Assembly (NCBI GenBank): GCA_035295125.1
Contig: DATGJP010000095.1
Coordinates: forward strand, 124,001 to 188,000
DNA length: 64,000 nt
Source of the DNA: JAICMB01 sp035295125
GTDB lineage: Bacteria > Acidobacteriota > Terriglobia > Bryobacterales > Bryobacteraceae
Direction: 5' to 3'
Shown one piece after another: positions 48,241-56,994 of this stretch; within the stretch, counting starts at the first letter, position 1, and each line of letters starts with the position of its first letter. Below the pieces are notes generated by a model. That model ran no database searches. It worked only from the letters and a program-made list of their open reading frames with translations, and was not told the origin of the DNA. The position numbers and the translations under genes are program-made.

Positions 48241-48811
48241 AGAATTCGGACGCGTGCTCGAAGGACCACCCCGCGCCCGCATCGCCTGTCAAGGCGTCCT
48301 GACCGATCTCGCCGAAGGCTCCAGCATCGCCGTCAACGGCGTCTGTCTGACAGCCATGCGCCTCGAACCGGGCTCTTTCGGAGCGGACATTTCGCCCGAA
48401 ACCCTAATGCGCAGCAACCTCGGCGACCTCGCCCCCGGCTCGCTCGTCAATCTCGAACGGCCCGTCGCGGTCGGCGATCGCCTCAGCGGTCACATCGTGC
48501 AAGGCCATGTCGACGCCACCGGCGAATTGATCGCCCTCGCTTCGCTGCCCGACGGCAACTGGTGGCTTCGTGTCCGGGTGCCGCGAAGCCTGCTGCGCTA
48601 CGTCATCCACAAGGGCTCCATCAGCTTCGACGGAATCAGCCTGACCGTGGCCGCGCTCGACGATGACATCGTTTCCGTCGCCATCATCCCGCACACCTAC
48701 GACGTGACGAACCTCAAAACCCGCAAACCCGGCGACCGCATCAACATTGAAGTTGATCTGATCGCGAAATACGTCGAGAACCTCGTCACTCCTCACGCAG
48801 AGCCTGCGTAG
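48221..48811 (+). CDS. ribE: Riboflavin synthase, alpha subunit
   Basis: 196 residues from ATG 48221 (MFTGIIEEFGRV); an upstream in-frame start at 48200 is not family-like. It has two lumazine-binding repeats: GSSIAVNGVCLTAM with SPETLMRSNLGDLAPGSLVNLERPVAVGDRLSGHIVQGHVD, then VIHKGSISFDGISLTVAAL with VAIIPHTYDVTNLKTRKPGD. It dismutates two 6,7-dimethyl-8-ribityllumazine molecules to riboflavin. It starts 20 bases before the ribD stop. The stop region overlaps the convergent ADOP permease 3 gene by 26 bases. Confidence 0.95.
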   Translation: MFTGIIEEFGRVLEGPPRARIACQGVLTDLAEGSSIAVNGVCLTAMRLEPGSFGADISPETLMRSNLGDLAPGSLVNLERPVAVGDRLSGHIVQGHVDATGELIALASLPDGNWWLRVRVPRSLLRYVIHKGSISFDGISLTVAALDDDIVSVAIIPHTYDVTNLKTRKPGDRINIEVDLIAKYVENLVTPHAEPA

Positions 48812-51200
48812 GCTCAACCGCAATCGCGCGCCGCGCCGGGCCAAAGCCCGCAATGCATCCGACCGCGGCCAGCAGCAAGGCCGTCCCTACGAGAGACGTC
48901 ACATCGTAAGTCCGCAATCCGTACAGCAGCGGCCCAATGATTCGGGCGCAAAACGCGTAGGCCACCAAACCCGCCACCAGCCCCGGAACGATGGTCCAGA
49001 CCACCTCACGGCCGACCAATCTCGTGATGTGCCGGACACGGGCTCCTAGCGCCATGCGAATGCCAAACTCGCGCGTTCTCCGCGACACCGAATACGCCAG
49101 CAGTCCATACAAGCCGATCGCCACCAGCAATGCCGACAAACCCGCGAACGTCGAGGATAGCGCCGCGATCAATCGCTCCTGCCACATCGATGTCTCAATC
49201 TCCTGATCCATCGTGGCGACCTCGGACGGAGCAATCCCCGGCCCCACGGTCGCCATCATGTTCTCAACGTCCCGAATGACGCCCGCCGTTCCCCCGCGAG
49301 CTCTCACGAACAACTGCAGGCGGTCCGAATCTCTCAGCGCCGCGTCGTTCATCGCCGAGAAAAACGTCGGCGGCGCCTCCTCGCGCATGGATCGAATCTT
49401 GGTGTCGGCCACAACCCCGACCACGACGTAGTCGGGGCCCACAACCGACGTTCGGCCCGTGCCGAATTTCTGCCCGATCGGGTCCCCAGGGGCGAGGAAT
49501 CGTTTGACAAAACTGGCTGTCACCACCGACGGCCGCGGCTTGGTGTTAGCGGCGTCGGAAGCCTGGAAATCCCGGCCCGCAACAATTCGCATTCCCATCG
49601 TCTGGAAATATCCCAGGCTCACGTCATTCAAGCTGCTATTCAGAAAATCCTGCGGGGTGGTGCGCCGCCCGGCAAGCGCGACTGTCGTCTTCACACCGAT
49701 GCCGTGCATGACCTGGCTCCGCGCCAGGCTGACGCTGGCAACCCCCGGAAGACTCTCCGCGCGCTGGATGACCTGGTCCCAAACAGCCTTGCTTTCTTCC
49801 ATCCGAACACCCGCCATCCCCGGGTCGATACTCATGACGATCAACTGCTCGCGCTCGAAACCTGGATCGGCCAACCGCAAGCGCTCAACGGTCCGAGCCA
49901 GCGCAAAGCCGCTCACCAGCAGCAGCGTCGCCAGCGCCACCTGCAGCGCGACCAAAGCATGACCGACGCGCGACCGCCTCGCCTGCGGACCACCCCGGCT
50001 CATCAACCCCGCCAGGTCGGTGCGAAAAATATGCAGCGACGGCAAAAGAGTGATCAATAAAGCCGTGACAAAGCAAACCCCAATCGTAAAGAAGAGCACC
50101 CGCGGGTCAGGCGTGAGTTCCAACGCCAGCGGCCGCCGCGCCGGCATCATTCGCAGGAGCAACGGACCGCAACTGCTCGCGATCAGAAAACCGCCCACCG
50201 CGCCAAGAACCGACAAAATCAGCGACTCGCCCAGCGTGTCCCGCAGAATCCGCTGCGGGCGCGCTCCCAAGCTCAGACGAACCGCAATCTCCTTCCGTCG
50301 AGCCTCCATCCTGGCCAACATCAACCCGGCGACGTTGGCACAAACCGACAGCAGCAGCACCCCCACCGCCCCCATCAGCAGTTGAACCGCTGTCGAAAAC
50401 TGCTTCCGCAAGGTCGAAATCCCATTCGCAACGATTTCGAGTTGTGGGTGGACTTCCTGGGCAGCAACCAGCGAAGCGTGACGCTCCTCAGGTGTCATTT
50501 TGGGCGAGAGCGCAAGCTCCGCCTCCGCAATTGCCGGGTACACCGACACGTATTCCGCCCGCGCTTGCTCTAACGTCACGCCGTCCCGCAGCCGGCCGTA
50601 GATCTGCAAACTGACCTGCGAATCTTTCTTCAACGGAAGCCGTACATCGGGACTGTCTTCAATCTGCATGCCCGCAAACCCGCGAGGCAGAACCCCCACA
50701 ATCGTGAACGGCTGTCCGCGCAGATGAATGCTCTCACCCAGCACGCCGTTGCGCCCGCCAAAGGCCCGCTGCCAGAAACCATAGCTCAACACCACCGCGT
50801 TGTCGTCGGAGCCGGCGGTCAATCGCCCCAGCAGAGGCTGAATACCCAGCGCCCGGTAGTAGTTGTCCGTCACAAATTCGGCGGAAACCGTCTCCAGCCG
50901 GTCGCCGGACCGAAACGACATATCGACCTGGCCCTCGGCGAAGACCTCGGAACATGACTTGAAGCGGTCCCTCATGATCCAGGCATTGTTCCGCCCCATC
51001 CAAAATTCCACGAATCCCGTCGGATGAATCAGAACGAAACGGACCAACTGCTGAGGGTTTTTTACGGGCAGGGGCCGGAGCAGCAACGCATCGACCGCTG
51101 TGAAGATCAGCGTATTGGCGCCAATCCCAATCGCCAAAAGCGCCACGATAACGGCACTGAAAACAGGGTTGCGAACCAGCCCTCGAAGAATCTTACTCAA
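48786..51200 (-). CDS. ADOP-type ABC transporter permease 3
   Basis: 804 residues. It starts at TTG 51200 (MSKILRGLVRNPVFSAVIVALLAIGIGANTLIF); GAGG six bases upstream (GAGGTAAAACTTG) supports this unusual start. Two FtsX/MacB halves: the first core has LMLARMEARRKEIAVRLSLGARPQRIL, the second YSVSRRTREFGIRMALGARVRHIT and ends ARRAIAVEPTQALREE. Overlaps the amidohydrolase gene by 8 bases upstream, so the two are coupled, and overlaps the ribE end by 26 bases on the other strand. No ATPase nearby. Substrate unknown. Confidence 0.93.
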   Translation of the reverse strand: MSKILRGLVRNPVFSAVIVALLAIGIGANTLIFTAVDALLLRPLPVKNPQQLVRFVLIHPTGFVEFWMGRNNAWIMRDRFKSCSEVFAEGQVDMSFRSGDRLETVSAEFVTDNYYRALGIQPLLGRLTAGSDDNAVVLSYGFWQRAFGGRNGVLGESIHLRGQPFTIVGVLPRGFAGMQIEDSPDVRLPLKKDSQVSLQIYGRLRDGVTLEQARAEYVSVYPAIAEAELALSPKMTPEERHASLVAAQEVHPQLEIVANGISTLRKQFSTAVQLLMGAVGVLLLSVCANVAGLMLARMEARRKEIAVRLSLGARPQRILRDTLGESLILSVLGAVGGFLIASSCGPLLLRMMPARRPLALELTPDPRVLFFTIGVCFVTALLITLLPSLHIFRTDLAGLMSRGGPQARRSRVGHALVALQVALATLLLVSGFALARTVERLRLADPGFEREQLIVMSIDPGMAGVRMEESKAVWDQVIQRAESLPGVASVSLARSQVMHGIGVKTTVALAGRRTTPQDFLNSSLNDVSLGYFQTMGMRIVAGRDFQASDAANTKPRPSVVTASFVKRFLAPGDPIGQKFGTGRTSVVGPDYVVVGVVADTKIRSMREEAPPTFFSAMNDAALRDSDRLQLFVRARGGTAGVIRDVENMMATVGPGIAPSEVATMDQEIETSMWQERLIAALSSTFAGLSALLVAIGLYGLLAYSVSRRTREFGIRMALGARVRHITRLVGREVVWTIVPGLVAGLVAYAFCARIIGPLLYGLRTYDVTSLVGTALLLAAVGCIAGFGPARRAIAVEPTQALREE

Positions 51201-53004
51201 GTTTTACCTCATCGATTTGAAAACTGAACGGACCCACATCCGGCCCGCCGCTGAATATGAACGCCATCACATCGTAACCCATCGTGCCTTTGAATTCGGT
51301 GAGCGCGAAACTGAACTGCTTCCATTCCGGCCCCGGCGCAAAAAACTGGTACTCGGGGACGAAACCGAAGCTTTTCGCCATCATCATGAGCCGCGCCCGC
51401 TTGCCGTCGCCCCTGGCCCAGAACGTGATTTTCTTGAACTTGGACAGATTTGCCGGCTGCATCGGCTGCGCCCCCGGCATGAACATCGCGCCCGCCCAAG
51501 GCGCCGCGAATGCTGCCACCACCTCACCACTGACACGAAGCGAGTGCGTGCTTCCATTTGCGCCATCATCGGCAACCGCGAGTTGTACCGTCGATTTGCC
51601 ACCCGCAATCGAATCCGTCGATTCCGTCCAAGCCGATCCGAACTTCGCGCTCGCTTTACCATCCTCGAAATTGCTGATCGCGCCGCTCTCCGACCCCGGC
51701 GGCGCCGGCGCATTCTTCAGGTTCGCCTCGACCGCCTGTTCTTTCTCGACCCGTGCGCGCCAGGCGTCGCGATCCACCGTCAGTCCGCCGACCCAGACAC
51801 CCGCGATGTCGCGGGTTTTGAGAATATCCTTCGTCGGATCGCCTCGAACCAGCAGCAGATCTGCGCGGAGACCCTTAGCTACCCTTCCGCGATCCGGCAT
51901 CGAAAACCACTCCGCCGGAATCGACGTCGCCGCCGCAAGCGCCTCCGTAGGCGTCAGTCCCGCGTCGACGAGCATTTTCATTTCTTCGTGCATGCTCGCC
52001 CCGTGAGCCGTCCCCGGGTTCGGGGCGTCGGTCCCCGCAAGAATCGGAACCTTGGCCGCCTTCAACTGACGAATCGTTTCGGTGGTCGCCGCAAAATCCA
52101 GGTGCGCGTTATTGTGTACGGGAAACCCCGTCTTCAGCGTGTTCGCATCCTGCACCGGAATCAGCGGCGACAGCAGCTTGTCCTCCAGCAGGACTTTCCC
52201 CGGAAACAGATGACTGACCGAGGCATTCACCGCCAGCGTCGGAACCACGAAAGCATGATGTGCCGCGACAAACTTACCAAAATCGGGCGCCGGTTTCTCA
52301 TCGACGAACAGGTGCATCAGACCGTCAGCCCCTGCCTCGATTGCATCCCGAGCGCCCTGGTACGACCCGATGTGAACCACCGCCAACTTGTGCCGCTGAT
52401 GCGCCGACGCAATCACCGCCGCCATCGTTTCTTTGCTGATGGTCGGCGTGTTCATCCCGTAGGTGTGCCCGTCGTCATAAATGATCTTGATGTAATCCGA
52501 ACCCTCCGCGATGCGCGCATCGACGAATGCCTGCGCGTCCTCCGGCTTGGTAATGGTCGGGATAGGTATTCCGTATTCCGTCCCGTGACCCTTCGGCGAA
52601 GTCACCAAAGTCCCGGCAGTTTCGAAGCGCGCAGCATCCGGGTATTTGCCCGCGGCCAGGTCCTTCTTCAGAGCGGTGGTCGCGCTGATGACGCTGAACA
52701 TGTCCAGTTCGGTGGTGACGCCGAACATCGCCGCCTCTCGCAATGAATCGATACCGAATATGTGCGTATGCGAGTCGATGAACCCGGGAAGGAGTGTTTT
52801 ACCGCTGCCATCAACTGTCACCGCACCATCGGGCGCCTTTGCAGACGTACCAATGGCGTCGATCCTGCCATCGCGCACCACGACGTTCGTGCCGCGCAAC
52901 ATGCGTGTGCCGTCAAAAACGTCTACATTAGTGAAGACGACCGGTTTCGAGAATTGCGCGAATCCGCAGACACACACCAGCCAAGAAACAATGAAGTATC
53001 GCAT
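51193..53004 (-). CDS. Secreted amidohydrolase with C-terminal CIA30/CBM11-like domain
   Basis: 603 residues from ATG 53004 (MRYFIVSWLVCVCGFA, signal peptide), with GGAGA eight bases upstream. The amidohydrolase barrel covers about residues 20-430: FIDSHTHIFG (HxH metal ligands), DYIKIIYDDG (bridging Lys), VVHIGSYQGA, GADGLMHLF, and LAGTDAPNPGTAHG (Asp). Residues about 445-603 (ISNFEDGKASAKFGSAWTES to FQIDEVKLE) look like a beta-sandwich of the CIA30/CBM11 type, perhaps a ligand- or surface-binding module. Its 5-prime end overlaps the divergent beta-propeller gene by 14 bases. Confidence 0.85.
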   Translation of the reverse strand: MRYFIVSWLVCVCGFAQFSKPVVFTNVDVFDGTRMLRGTNVVVRDGRIDAIGTSAKAPDGAVTVDGSGKTLLPGFIDSHTHIFGIDSLREAAMFGVTTELDMFSVISATTALKKDLAAGKYPDAARFETAGTLVTSPKGHGTEYGIPIPTITKPEDAQAFVDARIAEGSDYIKIIYDDGHTYGMNTPTISKETMAAVIASAHQRHKLAVVHIGSYQGARDAIEAGADGLMHLFVDEKPAPDFGKFVAAHHAFVVPTLAVNASVSHLFPGKVLLEDKLLSPLIPVQDANTLKTGFPVHNNAHLDFAATTETIRQLKAAKVPILAGTDAPNPGTAHGASMHEEMKMLVDAGLTPTEALAAATSIPAEWFSMPDRGRVAKGLRADLLLVRGDPTKDILKTRDIAGVWVGGLTVDRDAWRARVEKEQAVEANLKNAPAPPGSESGAISNFEDGKASAKFGSAWTESTDSIAGGKSTVQLAVADDGANGSTHSLRVSGEVVAAFAAPWAGAMFMPGAQPMQPANLSKFKKITFWARGDGKRARLMMMAKSFGFVPEYQFFAPGPEWKQFSFALTEFKGTMGYDVMAFIFSGGPDVGPFSFQIDEVKLE

Positions 53005-54160
53005 CACAGTAGTCTCCGTTCTCATCATTCTCGCGCCATTTGCGCATGCGGCGCGGAAGCACCGCCATGCTATGGCGACGAATCTGGAGCACGCCTATGT
53101 TGGCACGCCGACCCCAGGTGACCCGGCCGCAAATCCTTTGCCCGGCATGCCGGCGGTCACCGATCCTCATGACATTTATGCAGCGGGCCGCCCTGGTGAA
53201 CTGAGCCCCGTGGTGGCTCACGACCGCTCGCTCGTCTACGTGCCGAACAGTGACAGCAACACCGTCGACGTCATCGATCCGCATACCTTCAAGATCATCG
53301 AGCACTGGGACGTTGGCAAACAGCCGCAGCACGTTACGCCCGCGTGGGATCTCAAGACCCTGTGGATTCTGAATGACAAGGGTAACAGCCTGACGAAAAT
53401 CGATCCGGTGACCGGCAAGAAGGGTGAGACGGTCGCCGTTGACGACCCCTACAACATGTACTTCACGCCCGATGGTAAGTACGCCATCGTGGTCGCCGAG
53501 CAGCGCCGCCGCCTCGACTTCCGCAATCCACAGACAATGCAGCTCGAGCAATCGATTAATGTGCCTTGCAAGGGAGTCGACCATATGGACTTTTCCGCCA
53601 ATGGCCGATTTCTCATCGCCAGTTGCGAGTTTTCCGGCACGATGCTGAAGGTCGATGTACCCACCAAAAAGGTGGTCGGAACCCTGAAACTCGGGCGCCG
53701 CCGCGCCCCGCAAGACGTCAAGCTCTCGCCCGACGGAAAGATCTTCTACATCGCGGACATGTATGCCGGCGGCATGCATCTGGTGGACTGGGCCAAGTTC
53801 AAGAAGATCGGTTTCATTCCGACCGGCCGAGGCACCCACGGGCTGTACACGAGCCGCGATTCCAAGTACCTGTACATTTCCAATCGCGGAGAGGGCAGCG
53901 TCTCATTGCTCGATTTCGCCACCAACAAGATAGTGAAAAAATGGCCGTTCCCGGGTGGAGGCAGTCCCGACATGGGCGGGGTGTCCGCCGACGGCAAGGT
54001 CCTCTGGCTATCCGGCCGCTATGATTCGGAAGTTTATGCCATCGACACGAACGACGGCCACCTGCTGGCGCGAATTCCCGTGGGCGATGGCCCCCACGGT
54101 CTGTGTGTCTTTCCCCAACCTGGCCGCTACTCGCTGGGTCACACTGGCATCCTAAGATAA
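52991..54160 (+). CDS. Secreted YVTN-type beta-propeller protein
   Basis: 389 residues from ATG 52991 (MKYRITVVSVLIILAPFAHA, signal peptide); an upstream extension without similarity is rejected. Residues about 60-370 are repeats of the surface-layer/YVTN propeller type: LVYVPNSDSNTVDVIDPHTF, KTLWILNDKGNSLTKIDPVTGK, PDGKYAIVVAEQRR, GKIFYIADMYAGGMHLVDW and SKYLYISNRGEGSVSLLDFAT. Function unknown; such propellers often bind proteins or ligands in the periplasm. Its start overlaps that of the divergent amidohydrolase gene. A cupin gene follows after 3 bases. Confidence 0.88.
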   Translation: MKYRITVVSVLIILAPFAHAARKHRHAMATNLEHAYVGTPTPGDPAANPLPGMPAVTDPHDIYAAGRPGELSPVVAHDRSLVYVPNSDSNTVDVIDPHTFKIIEHWDVGKQPQHVTPAWDLKTLWILNDKGNSLTKIDPVTGKKGETVAVDDPYNMYFTPDGKYAIVVAEQRRRLDFRNPQTMQLEQSINVPCKGVDHMDFSANGRFLIASCEFSGTMLKVDVPTKKVVGTLKLGRRRAPQDVKLSPDGKIFYIADMYAGGMHLVDWAKFKKIGFIPTGRGTHGLYTSRDSKYLYISNRGEGSVSLLDFATNKIVKKWPFPGGGSPDMGGVSADGKVLWLSGRYDSEVYAIDTNDGHLLARIPVGDGPHGLCVFPQPGRYSLGHTGILR

Positions 54161-54163
54161 CGT

Positions 54164-54532
54164 ATGCTTGACGTCATTTTGAAGCGCTTTGAGAACCCTG
54201 ACGAGATTCGCGTCTTCCCGAAGGGCAAATTCGAATTGGTCCATATCGGCGGCATGACGATCGGCCGCGCGAGCTACGATCCCGGATGGCGTTGGTCGGT
54301 CGATGTCGGCGCGGCAACCGGCGCCGCCTACTGCGAAGTGGAGCACGTCGGCATGGTGATCTCCGGCACGTCGACCGCCGCAATGCGCGACGGCCGCGTC
54401 ATCGAAATGAAAGCCGGCGATGTTTTCTACGTTGCGCCCGGACACGATAGCTGGGTTGTCGGCGACGAGCCCTACGTTTCACTGCACTTTCTCGGCGCAG
54501 GCCAATACGCGCAAAAGCCCGGGGCCTCTTAG
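54164..54532 (+). CDS. Cupin-domain protein
   Basis: 122 residues, single-domain cupin: SYDPGWRWSVDVGAA, YCEVEHVGMVISGTSTAAMRDGRVIEMKAGDVFYVAPGHDSWVVGDEPYVSLHF. The two cupin motifs are recognisable, with His candidates for metal binding in EHVGMV and PGHDSW. No signal peptide. It starts 3 bases after the propeller stop, and its own TAG is directly followed by the ATG of the LOG gene, so it is in the middle of a three-gene transcript. Function not assignable. Confidence 0.85.
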   Translation: MLDVILKRFENPDEIRVFPKGKFELVHIGGMTIGRASYDPGWRWSVDVGAATGAAYCEVEHVGMVISGTSTAAMRDGRVIEMKAGDVFYVAPGHDSWVVGDEPYVSLHFLGAGQYAQKPGAS

Positions 54533-55117
54533 ATGCTTGGCCGCATCTGCGTCTTCTGTGGCTCCAGTTCAGGCCGGCGGCCGGAATATGAGGCTGCCAC
54601 CGCTCGCCTGGGCCAGGTGCTGGTGCAGTCGGGGATCGAGCTGGTGTACGGCGGCGGACGCGTCGGGCTGATGGGCATTCTGGCGAACGCCGTCCTCGAA
54701 GCCGGTGGCCGGGCTATTGGCGTGATGCCGCAGGCGCTGGTCGCAAAGGAGATTGCACACACCGGCCTGACCGAGTTGCGTGTTGTGCAGTCGATGCACG
54801 AGAGAAAGGCGCTGATGGCCGACCTCGCCGATGCCTTCATTCTGCTGCCAGGCGGCTTCGGAAGCTGGGACGAATTCTGCGAAATTATCACCTGGGCGCA
54901 ACTGGGCATTCATCGCAAGCCCGCCGGAGTGCTGAATGTGGCTGGCTACTACGACGCATGGTTCACGTTATGGGCCACCGCGGTTCATGAGGGATTTGTG
55001 CGTCTCTCGCACAAGCGCATGATCGTCGTCGAGGAAGATCCCGAGCGGCTGCTTGCGCAACTTCATTCGCCACCGATGGACGTCGAAACAAAGTGGGCGA
55101 ACGCCGATCAAAGGTAG
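54533..55117 (+). CDS. LOG-family (TIGR00730) cytokinin-riboside-monophosphate hydrolase-like protein
   Basis: 194 residues. It has ICVFCGSSSGRRPEYE at the start, LVYGGGRVGLMGILANAVL, GVMPQALVAKE and the signature PGGFGSWDEFCEIITWAQLG, where the usual PGGxGTxxE has Ser for Thr. The LOG family releases free bases from nucleoside 5-prime monophosphates; many bacterial members have broad nucleotide hydrolase or regulatory roles. Cytosolic. Directly abuts the cupin gene (TAGATG). Confidence 0.93.
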   Translation: MLGRICVFCGSSSGRRPEYEAATARLGQVLVQSGIELVYGGGRVGLMGILANAVLEAGGRAIGVMPQALVAKEIAHTGLTELRVVQSMHERKALMADLADAFILLPGGFGSWDEFCEIITWAQLGIHRKPAGVLNVAGYYDAWFTLWATAVHEGFVRLSHKRMIVVEEDPERLLAQLHSPPMDVETKWANADQR

Positions 55118-55153
55118 CCCTCCGCGGAATCCGCTTTTGCGGGCTGCGATCCG

Positions 55154-56449
55154 TTAGCTTGCGGTGTCGACGTGGCTGGGACGCGTCCCCGCGCTGCACC
55201 GGACCAGGTCCAGCACCGGAAGGCCCGAAGCTTCAATTTTGTCCATCGCCGCTGCTGTTTGCTTCTGGGCCAGGACAATGTGTTCCGCCCAACCAAGCAG
55301 ATCATCTAATGTGCGGTCCATCAGCCGGCCGATATGCGGGATCGAATTGATCACGAAGCTGCGGTTGGTCCCGTAGATTGCGTCGAGTTGGATGTGAGGA
55401 TCGAAAACCCGTACGTCGCGACCCTTGCCGATGAGTTGCTCCAGCAATGCGACCACCGGGCTCTCACGAAGATCGTCGGTGTCCTCTTTGAATGCCAGGC
55501 CGACCACCCCGATGCGTCCCGGTAGATCGAGAACCGCTTCGATTCCCCGCTGTAAATGTTCGCGATTGCTGGGCAATGCCGATTCGAGCAGGGGCAACTT
55601 CAGATCGAGGCGCGAGGCACGATAAACCAGGGCGCGCAGATCCTTCGGAAGGCACGACCCGCCATAGGCAAACCCGGGCTTCAGGTACGCCGCGGAAGTG
55701 TTGAGCTTCACGTCTTCGCATAAAGTTGCCATCACTTCATGCGCATCGACGTCCAGGCGTGAGGCCAGAGCCCCAATCTCGTTGGCGAACGATACTTTGA
55801 CCGCGTGGAACGCATTGCAGGCGTACTTGATCATCTCGGCGGTTCGCAACGAGACGAGGCACGGCCGTACGCCCAGCCCGTCGTAAATCGACGCTACCCG
55901 TTGCACAGCCGCCGGATCGATGCCGCCAACGACGATGAGCGAAGGCTCAATGAAATCTTTAACCGCGGCGCCTTCACGCAGGAACTCGGGATTCGAAACG
56001 ATGCTAATGCCCGGAAAATCGCGAAAGATGGGCTGGACAACTTCCTCGCAGGTGCCTGGAAAAACCGTGCTCCGGATGGCAACCGTCAGGGGTTTCGAAA
56101 GCTGGGTGGAACATGCGGCAATATCGCCGGCGACACGGCGCAATTGCTCCAGGCCGAGGTTGCCGTTCTTCTCCGAGGGCGTTCCGACACAGACCAACGC
56201 GACATCGGCGTTGCGGAGCGCGTCGGCTGTGGAAGTAGTCGCGGTGAGCCGTCCCGCCTCAACGTTCTTACGCACCAATGGCTCCAATCCCGGTTCATAG
56301 AAAGGAGCCCGTCCAGCAAGAATAGCTTGGACTTTATGATCGTCACGGTCTGCGCCGACGACGTTGTGCCCAATATCGGCGAGGCAGGCAGCGCTCACGC
56401 TGCCCACATAGCCCAAGCCGAGGACCGCTACATTCGTAGGAGTGGTCAC
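55154..56449 (-). CDS. Nucleotide-sugar dehydrogenase (UDP-glucose/GDP-mannose type)
   Basis: 431 residues from GTG 56449 (VTTPTNVAVLGLGYVGSVSAACLADIGHNVVGAD), with AGGA 11 bases upstream; the longer frame to 56494 is not family-like. NAD motif GLGYVG, catalytic Cys in YGGSCLPKD, central-domain block EMIKYACNAFHAVKVSFANEIG, and GVVGLAFKEDTDDLRESPV. It oxidises a UDP- or GDP-hexose to the uronic acid in two steps. The arrangement and GGSC loop resemble GDP-mannose 6-dehydrogenases, but UDP-glucose is not excluded. Monocistronic in look. Confidence 0.9.
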   Translation of the reverse strand: MTTPTNVAVLGLGYVGSVSAACLADIGHNVVGADRDDHKVQAILAGRAPFYEPGLEPLVRKNVEAGRLTATTSTADALRNADVALVCVGTPSEKNGNLGLEQLRRVAGDIAACSTQLSKPLTVAIRSTVFPGTCEEVVQPIFRDFPGISIVSNPEFLREGAAVKDFIEPSLIVVGGIDPAAVQRVASIYDGLGVRPCLVSLRTAEMIKYACNAFHAVKVSFANEIGALASRLDVDAHEVMATLCEDVKLNTSAAYLKPGFAYGGSCLPKDLRALVYRASRLDLKLPLLESALPSNREHLQRGIEAVLDLPGRIGVVGLAFKEDTDDLRESPVVALLEQLIGKGRDVRVFDPHIQLDAIYGTNRSFVINSIPHIGRLMDRTLDDLLGWAEHIVLAQKQTAAAMDKIEASGLPVLDLVRCSAGTRPSHVDTAS

Positions 56450-56515
56450 GCCAAAGTGTCCTATGACTTCAGTATGGCATGCCACTCCCGGCACGCTGAA
56501 ATAAGCGGTATTTCT

Positions 56516-56986
56516 CTATTTATTGTCCCCCGACTTGTCGCCAGGAGTGGCCACTTTGCCGTTCGGGAACTCGTCAGGATTCGGTGCGCCGGTGCCAGGC
56601 GAACCCAGGAACAGCTTACGTCCATCGGGGAACGTGACATTGCGGGCGTTGGCGCGCATTTCAGAGTGATCGCGGGCCTGGTAGCCGTCGACTACGATAT
56701 CCGTTCCAACCGGGAACGTGTTCTTATTGGCGCCGCGGCGAAGCAGGGTGTTCGGACTTCCGCCCTCCACCATCCAAACTTCCTTGCTGCCGTCCGCCTT
56801 CGTGATCTCGACGTGAATCCAGGTATGCGGATTCACCCATTCGATCTTCACGATCTTGCCCTTCAGCAGGATCGGCCGGTTGGCGTCAAATTCGGATCCA
56901 AAGGCGTGGTGAGCCGACGCCGGAAGCGACGCCGTGAACAACGCCACAGCCGTACAAAAAGCCACTGTCAAGAGTCTCGTTCGCAT
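56516..56986 (-). CDS. DUF6152 secreted protein, copy 1
   Basis: 156 residues from ATG 56986 (MRTRLLTVAFCTAVALFTASLPASAHHAFG), signal peptide ending in ASA; GAGG six bases upstream favours this over ATG 56998. The mature part is a small beta-rich domain: KGKIVKIEWVNPHTWIHVEITKADGSKEVWMVEGG, and FPVGTDIVVDGYQARD. DUF6152 has no known function. The His pair AHHAFG at the mature N-terminus could bind a metal (inference). Its upstream partner at 56995 is adjacent, and a near-identical copy is at 58147. It is the last gene of the array. Confidence 0.9.
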   Translation of the reverse strand: MRTRLLTVAFCTAVALFTASLPASAHHAFGSEFDANRPILLKGKIVKIEWVNPHTWIHVEITKADGSKEVWMVEGGSPNTLLRRGANKNTFPVGTDIVVDGYQARDHSEMRANARNVTFPDGRKLFLGSPGTGAPNPDEFPNGKVATPGDKSGDNK

Positions 56987-56994
56987 CTCTAACC

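Noticed and set aside
51100..52746. Plus-strand frame of 548 codons antisense to the amidohydrolase
   Set aside because: Arginine-rich and without domains; the minus-strand amidohydrolase motifs are complete.
55805..56992. Plus-strand frame of 395 codons antisense to the nucleotide-sugar dehydrogenase and DUF6152 genes
   Set aside because: Antisense shadow; both sense genes have strong family motifs.
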